Below, piece after piece: positions 60,096-64,000 of a stretch of 64,000 nucleotides of DNA (the stretch's first letter is position 1; every line of letters begins with the position of its first letter). The position numbers and the translations under genes are program-made. The stretch spans positions 806,001-870,000 of the forward strand of contig NZ_BAABWQ010000002.1 in NCBI RefSeq assembly GCF_040370365.1. The letters run 5' to 3'. A model generated the notes under the pieces. That model was not told the DNA's origin, searched no databases, and saw only the letters and a list, made by a program, of their open reading frames with translations. Source of the DNA: Shimia sp040370365 (GTDB lineage Bacteria > Pseudomonadota > Alphaproteobacteria > Rhodobacterales > Rhodobacteraceae).

Positions 60096-60752
60096 TCACG
60101 CGCGCTTCTTGACATCAACCACTTGAGAGGCTTCCCGCTTATCCAATCGCCGACGCCATTTGTCCGATTTGCCCTGCAGCGCCAGTAACTCAGGGAACAA
60201 ATCCGACATCTCGTCAGCCTGCACGGTTGTAAACATCTCCATTGCAGCCCCTACGTGGCGCATCTCAATGTGCATGCCGTTGACGGTCAAAACTTGTGGC
60301 GTGTCACACAGCACCAAGTAGTACCGCGTCATTGGGACGCCGGTTTTGTCTTCAGAAATACCGCGCCACCCAATCAGGTCCTTTGCAGGAACCAAAACTT
60401 CGCGCGCGGTGAAAGCCGTTTCAAATTCGGGCGCGCTCATCCAAATCCGTGCGTTGGGGGACAGCGCGCAGTCGCGAATGGGCACGTTACGTCCCAGTGC
60501 GCCGGCAGGCACTTTGACTGATGGGGTACCCGCCGTCAGCATGCCGACCCACCGCACAGCGGTTAGCCCTCTGTCGCGGCTGACAATCTCGTCGCCCGCA
60601 ACCAGATCCTGCACGGGCACCTCGCCGCGTCGCGTGGCGATACGTGTGCCCTGCGCTACAAGACTTAGATCGGCTTGATTAAGATCTGGCGCGAGTGCCA
60701 ATTCTTGCGAAGCTACTTGTTGATCTGCCTGTCCCATTGATTGCTCTCCCAT
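60096..60752 (-). CDS. Small Hint-like protein with degenerate active site
   Basis: The 218-residue protein is a single Hint_2-like domain with a short polar N-terminal leader. The start of the fold reads SLVAQGTRIATRRGEVPVQD, so the catalytic Cys is replaced by Leu31 (or Ser30, depending on alignment), and the T-x-x-H equivalent reads S-P-N-A (98-101; CALSPNARIWM), with His replaced by Ala. Cleavage activity is unlikely. It has no signal peptide and is away from the other three Hint genes. The C terminus is basic. Confidence 0.85.
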   Translation of the reverse strand: MGEQSMGQADQQVASQELALAPDLNQADLSLVAQGTRIATRRGEVPVQDLVAGDEIVSRDRGLTAVRWVGMLTAGTPSVKVPAGALGRNVPIRDCALSPNARIWMSAPEFETAFTAREVLVPAKDLIGWRGISEDKTGVPMTRYYLVLCDTPQVLTVNGMHIEMRHVGAAMEMFTTVQADEMSDLFPELLALQGKSDKWRRRLDKREASQVVDVKKRA

Positions 60753-60813
60753 GGACGATGCTCCAACCGATTGTGTCGGCTGGCCTCCCCCATGGTGGCA
60801 ATATTTGGCAGTC

Positions 60814-60835
60814 TAAAAGGCCCTGGCAGGGGCCT
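60814..60835 (-). terminator. Terminator-like stem after the IalB gene
   Basis: AGGCCC (60818-60823) pairs with GGGCCT (60830-60835) around a six-base loop; on the minus strand TTTTAG follows. It starts nine bases after the stop of the IalB-like gene and separates it from the Hint-like gene. Confidence 0.65.
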
Positions 60836-60843
60836 CAGCGATG

Positions 60844-61377
60844 TTACTTACACCGCTGTTCGGCATCCTCAACAGCCGCGGTAAACCCGCGCAAAGAGAA
60901 CGTATCTTGGGTCCTTGTCCCGCGCGACGAGCGCGCAGACAACGTTGCATCCGCGCCGCGTTTCATCGCCGCCATCAGCTTTGCGTCATCGCCTGAAGAG
61001 GCGGGCCAACCCCACTCACCGTCGGTGATCAGCACGAAATTCTGGTCCCCGATGGTCACATCCACTGTGGAGCCACCCGCAAACGGATACCCACCGGTGA
61101 AACCAACCTGACCAGCCACACTCTCGTGCGGCAGAAAAGACACCATCAAAAGCACATCGCTGCGGCGCACCGCCACAACCTGACCGCCACGTGTGTTGAC
61201 GGATTCTTTTGCAGCAGCCACAGCCCAGCATTCTCGCTTGTCGCCATCTTTGTGCTCAAAGACGCTCCAGTCGGTAATGGCATTGACCTGATTTTCGCTG
61301 GTCGCCTGTGCATGTACACCTACGGCCCACAGTGACCCGAAGGTCACCACCAGCGCTTTCACCAAACGTGATGTCAT
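60844..61377 (-). CDS. Invasion-associated locus B family protein
   Basis: The 177-residue protein has a signal peptide (MTSRLVKALVVTFGSLWAVG, mature from about Ala25) and an IalB domain with DWSVFEHKDGDKRECWAVAA and a final cysteine pair (C in RECW and near the C terminus). The ATG at 61377 has GGGAGG upstream; an in-frame start at 61440 would put 21 polar residues before the signal. Family members are periplasmic and of unknown function in free-living species; the name reflects Bartonella. It is followed by a terminator. Confidence 0.88.
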   Translation of the reverse strand: MTSRLVKALVVTFGSLWAVGVHAQATSENQVNAITDWSVFEHKDGDKRECWAVAAAKESVNTRGGQVVAVRRSDVLLMVSFLPHESVAGQVGFTGGYPFAGGSTVDVTIGDQNFVLITDGEWGWPASSGDDAKLMAAMKRGADATLSARSSRGTRTQDTFSLRGFTAAVEDAEQRCK

Positions 61378-61547
61378 CTGTTCTACAGCCTCCCAGCTGT
61401 GAATTGCCTCAATTGCTCCACCCTTTTTGGCTTTTGCCATTTGTGTCGGGTTGGACTTTGTTCTACTCGATGAACGTAGTGTAGCCTATATCTTTGCCTC
61501 GGCGAAAGTCCCGATGGCACAAAATTGCCCATGAAAGCGAGAGTCTG

Positions 61548-62543
61548 ATGACCCAAGCCGTGCCCATGACCGAAATTTGGCGGGGAGACATCCTTGAAAG
61601 CATGCACAGCGGGCATGCGGTGGTGTGTAATGTCGAAGGGGACATCGTGGAAGCTTGGGGGGACCCTGACGCGATTGTTCTTCCGCGCAGTTCCTCGAAG
61701 ATGATTCAGGCGTTGCCACTGGTAGAGAGCGGCGCGGCAGACGCGGCTGGATTGACAGAACAGCATCTGGCAATGGCTTGCGCATCTCACAATGGCTCAA
61801 AAATCCACAACGATTTGGTCAACAACTGGTTGGCCGCGCAAGGTTTTGGAGACGACGACCTGATCTGCGGCCCACAAGAGCCGCGCGACATTGCTGTGCG
61901 GGACGACCTGATCCGCTGCAACGATCCTGTGTGTCGCGTGCACAACAATTGCTCGGGCAAACACACAGGCTTTCTGACGCTCAGCAAACATTTGGGTGCA
62001 GGTGCCAACTATGTGGACATGGATCATCCCGTGCAGAAAGCGGTTCTGGCGGCACACGAAGAGCTGACACAAGAAACCAGTCCTGGGTATGGCATCGACG
62101 GCTGCTCTGCCCCCAACCATGCCAGCACGCTCAAAGGGATGGCCCGCGCTATGGCATTCTACGCGTCTGCAAGAGAGGGACAGGGGACGCGCGAAACCGC
62201 CGCTGCGCGTTTGCGCACCGCGATGGCCAAACATCCGGAATACGTGGCAGGCGAAGGGCGCGCCTGTACCAACCTGATGCGCGCTATGGGCCATTCTGTT
62301 GCGATCAAAACCGGCGCAGAAGCATATTTTATAGCGATTTTGCCAGAACAGAAATTAGGGGTCGCATTGAAAATCATTGACGGTGGGACACGCGCTGCGG
62401 AAAACGCCATTGCGGCAGTTCTGGCCAAGTTAGGTGTCTTGGATCCGGCAAATCCTGAGGCCGCCAAGTATCTTGATGCGCCGATCCGCAATTGGGATGG
62501 TCTACAAACGGGGATGATGCGGGCCGCCCCGGCGTTGCGCTGA
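61548..62543 (+). CDS. L-asparaginase (rhizobial type II family)
   Basis: The 331-residue enzyme belongs to the Asparaginase_II (PF06089) family, structurally unlike E. coli asparaginases. It has LPRSSSKMIQALPLVESGAAD, NNCSGKHTGFLTLSKHLG and GIDGCSAPNHASTLKG; the S-x-x-K and Cys/Lys positions of the family are present. It hydrolyses asparagine to aspartate. ATGs at 61548 and 61566 are both possible starts; 61548 is chosen. It is divergent from the IalB gene. A short stem follows the stop. Confidence 0.9.
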   Translation: MTQAVPMTEIWRGDILESMHSGHAVVCNVEGDIVEAWGDPDAIVLPRSSSKMIQALPLVESGAADAAGLTEQHLAMACASHNGSKIHNDLVNNWLAAQGFGDDDLICGPQEPRDIAVRDDLIRCNDPVCRVHNNCSGKHTGFLTLSKHLGAGANYVDMDHPVQKAVLAAHEELTQETSPGYGIDGCSAPNHASTLKGMARAMAFYASAREGQGTRETAAARLRTAMAKHPEYVAGEGRACTNLMRAMGHSVAIKTGAEAYFIAILPEQKLGVALKIIDGGTRAAENAIAAVLAKLGVLDPANPEAAKYLDAPIRNWDGLQTGMMRAAPALR

Positions 62544-62878
62544 TATCAAAAGAGCGCTTGCGGTATGACACCTCAAGCGCTCGCAATTCCAGTTCAAAAC
62601 TTCGCTTTGCGTTTTGATCAAGGACAGCCTTCAACCAACACACCAGATTGGCCCCACCGTCATCGATCACACCAATTTTGGGGGCGCACCAGCAGAGTTG
62701 CCACCATCTACAAAGTCTTCGCTGCTTCTAACTCTTCGCTAAGACCGTGCTGGTGTTTTTTGTTGTGCTCACTCCGGCAAATCGCGACGGGTCGATGCTG
62801 TTGATGTGCCCAGACATCAAACACAGTGCCATCCAGTCGGATTTTTCAGCGCGCGCGACATACTTGATTGAGCGCTTG
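62544..62878. other. Gene-free region between asparaginase and TSUP genes
   Basis: A 335-base gap between convergent genes. It starts with a hairpin (GAGCGCTTG/CAAGCGCTC at 62552-62560 and 62574-62582), which may terminate the asparaginase gene although no T-run follows. Short open frames on both strands are not recognisable; a degraded gene cannot be excluded. Confidence 0.5.
62552..62582 (+). terminator. Hairpin after the asparaginase gene
   Basis: A perfect 9-bp stem with a 13-base loop begins eight bases after the stop codon. It lacks a T-run, so it is a possible factor-dependent or weak terminator. Confidence 0.5.
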
Positions 62879-63637
62879 TCACAGCACATCCCACAATAGT
62901 TTCGCCGCCAACGCAACAGACGTCACAACCAGCAACGGCCGTATCAGGCGTGCGCCTTTCGCCATTGCCATCTTTGCCCCCAAACGCGCGCCAAGTATTT
63001 GCATAAGCCCCATAGACAGGCCAATGGCCCAAAGCGGGTTCGCAACCAAAAGAAACCCAGCAAGACCTCCAACATTTGAGGCGAAGTTCAAGAGCTTGGT
63101 GTGGGCCGTGGCCTTCAGAATGCCGTAGCCGCCCAGCGCCACGAAAGCGATCATGTAAAAACTGCCCGCCCCTGGGCCCAAAATGCCATCGTAAAACGCC
63201 ACAAATGGCACAGCCGTGAGCGTGAACAGCACCGGCTTCATGCGAGCGGTACGGTCCATGTCGCCCGGATCTTTGCGAAACGCGAAGAACATCGCAATCC
63301 CGATCAAAAGCACCGGAAGGATCAAACGTATCCAATCTGTCGGCAATATAGAGACCGCCAACGCCCCCAGCAACGAGGCAACAAACGCCAATGCAGCTGG
63401 CCCAAGTTGTGTCTTCAGATCGACCAGGCCACTTTTGGAGTAAGAATACGCAGCTGTGCCAGAGCCAAACATACCTTGAATTTTGTTGGTGGCCAGTGCC
63501 TGAACCGGTGGCACGCCAGCAATCATCAAAGCAGGAACGGTGATCAAACCTCCGCCCCCGGCAATCGCATCCACGAAGCCCGCAAAAAACCCAGCTGCCA
63601 GCAAAAGCAACAGTCCGTCTATTCCAAATTCAAGCAT
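62879..63637 (-). CDS. TSUP-family (TauE/SafE) transporter
   Basis: The 252-residue protein has about eight membrane helices and the TSUP motif GFVDAIAGGGGLITVPALM at residues 20-38, followed by ALATNKIQGMFGSGTAAYSY. The family exports or imports sulfur-containing or organic anions such as sulfite or sulfoacetate. It begins three bases after the serB stop, so the two may share a transcript. Substrate is unknown. Confidence 0.92.
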   Translation of the reverse strand: MLEFGIDGLLLLLAAGFFAGFVDAIAGGGGLITVPALMIAGVPPVQALATNKIQGMFGSGTAAYSYSKSGLVDLKTQLGPAALAFVASLLGALAVSILPTDWIRLILPVLLIGIAMFFAFRKDPGDMDRTARMKPVLFTLTAVPFVAFYDGILGPGAGSFYMIAFVALGGYGILKATAHTKLLNFASNVGGLAGFLLVANPLWAIGLSMGLMQILGARLGAKMAMAKGARLIRPLLVVTSVALAAKLLWDVL

Positions 63638-63640
63638 ATT

Positions 63641-64000
63641 TTACTCGGCCACAAATTCGGTTTTGGCATACCCTTGGATATACAGAAGAGCCGTTAGATC
63701 GCCGTGGTTGATGCGAATATCACATTCCGCAGCGACCGAAGGTTTAGCATGCAAAGCAACGCCCGCGCCGGCCAACCCCAGCATGCCCAAATCGTTCGCG
63801 CCATCACCCACAGCCATCACATCCGCATGACCGATGTTCAACTGCGCCGTTATCTCTTTGAGCGCCTGCACCTTTGCTTCACGTCCCAAAATTGGACGCC
63901 CCACGTCACCCGTCAGCTTGCCGTTTTCCGTCAACAACGTGTTGGCGCGGTTCTCATCGAACCCTAACGCCTCAGCAACTTTCGAGGTGAAGGCCGTAAA
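63641..64000 (-). CDS. serB: Phosphoserine phosphatase, C-terminal part (runs off the window)
   Basis: The 119 residues visible are the C-terminal part of SerB, the final enzyme of serine synthesis. They include the HAD motif IV VGDGANDLGMLGLAGAGVAL and the terminal block ALLYIQGYAKTEF. The upstream residues FTAFTSKVAEALGFDENRAN, encoded up to the window edge, fit the same family. The catalytic DxDx motif and ACT-like domain lie outside. The TSUP gene follows three bases later. Confidence 0.93.
   Translation of the reverse strand, partial: FTAFTSKVAEALGFDENRANTLLTENGKLTGDVGRPILGREAKVQALKEITAQLNIGHADVMAVGDGANDLGMLGLAGAGVALHAKPSVAAECDIRINHGDLTALLYIQGYAKTEFVAE

Noticed and set aside
62728..62916. 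62-codon minus-strand frame with a C-x2-C-C motif as a possible transposase or zinc-ribbon remnant
   Set aside because: The motif falls in the part overlapping the TSUP gene in another frame, and the rest matches nothing I recognise. There are no flanking repeats.

Overview
The window looks like a chromosomal segment of a marine alphaproteobacterium of the Roseobacter group (Rhodobacteraceae). The signs are a Rhodobacterales-type flagellar gene order with FlbT, FlaF, a DUF1217 protein and a MotE-like protein; several proteins with Hint_2 (hedgehog/intein) domains; an invasion-associated locus B protein; and polyamine-type ABC transporters beside a class III aminotransferase. I see no tRNA, rRNA, CRISPR array, insertion sequence or phage block.

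Positions 129-1082 hold a drug/metabolite exporter. Positions 1163-26957 are a nearly continuous flagellar and motility locus built from blocks on alternating strands: fliF-fliH-fliN-fliP (-); fliL, a coiled-coil membrane protein, a MotE-like protein, motA, a 780-residue periplasmic repeat protein, a lytic transglycosylase, flhA-fliR-flhB and a small coiled-coil protein (+); a second fliL-like gene, flgH-flgA-flgG-flgF-fliQ-fliE-flgC-flgB (-); fliI (+); DUF1217-flbT-flaF-flagellin-flgN-like-flgJ-like (-); fliK-flgD (+). Together they encode the MS ring, export apparatus, rod, L ring, flagellin, hook-length control and half of the stator. FliG, FliM, FlgE, FlgI, FlgK, FlgL, FliD and MotB are not here and must lie elsewhere.

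Positions 27027-40750 form an amine uptake and catabolism region. A PotABCD-like transporter with an FAD amine oxidase (-) is divergent from a GntR/FCD regulator. The regulator is followed by a putrescine-type aminotransferase and a second, structurally unusual Pot-like transporter (+). A plausible flow is import of putrescine or a related amine, then oxidation or transamination of the primary amine. Both transporter operons have a stable hairpin just after the binding-protein gene.

Positions 40864-48499 carry housekeeping and cell-wall genes: an L,D-transpeptidase, a lytic transglycosylase, a WYL regulator, a GST, RNase R, a DUF2064 protein and DapE. Positions 48809-53810 are an accessory island with two large choice-of-anchor-L/Hint proteins, a third Hint-like protein and a small acidic protein. 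A fourth Hint-like protein lies at 60096-60752. Two of the four keep the expected catalytic Cys and His and two have lost both. Next comes a glutamate-receptor-like channel with an unusual pore loop (53931-55004). The right end holds DapD, a serine/threonine dehydratase, a LOG-family protein, RlmN, an IalB-like protein, an asparaginase, a TSUP transporter and the 3' part of serB, which runs off the window.
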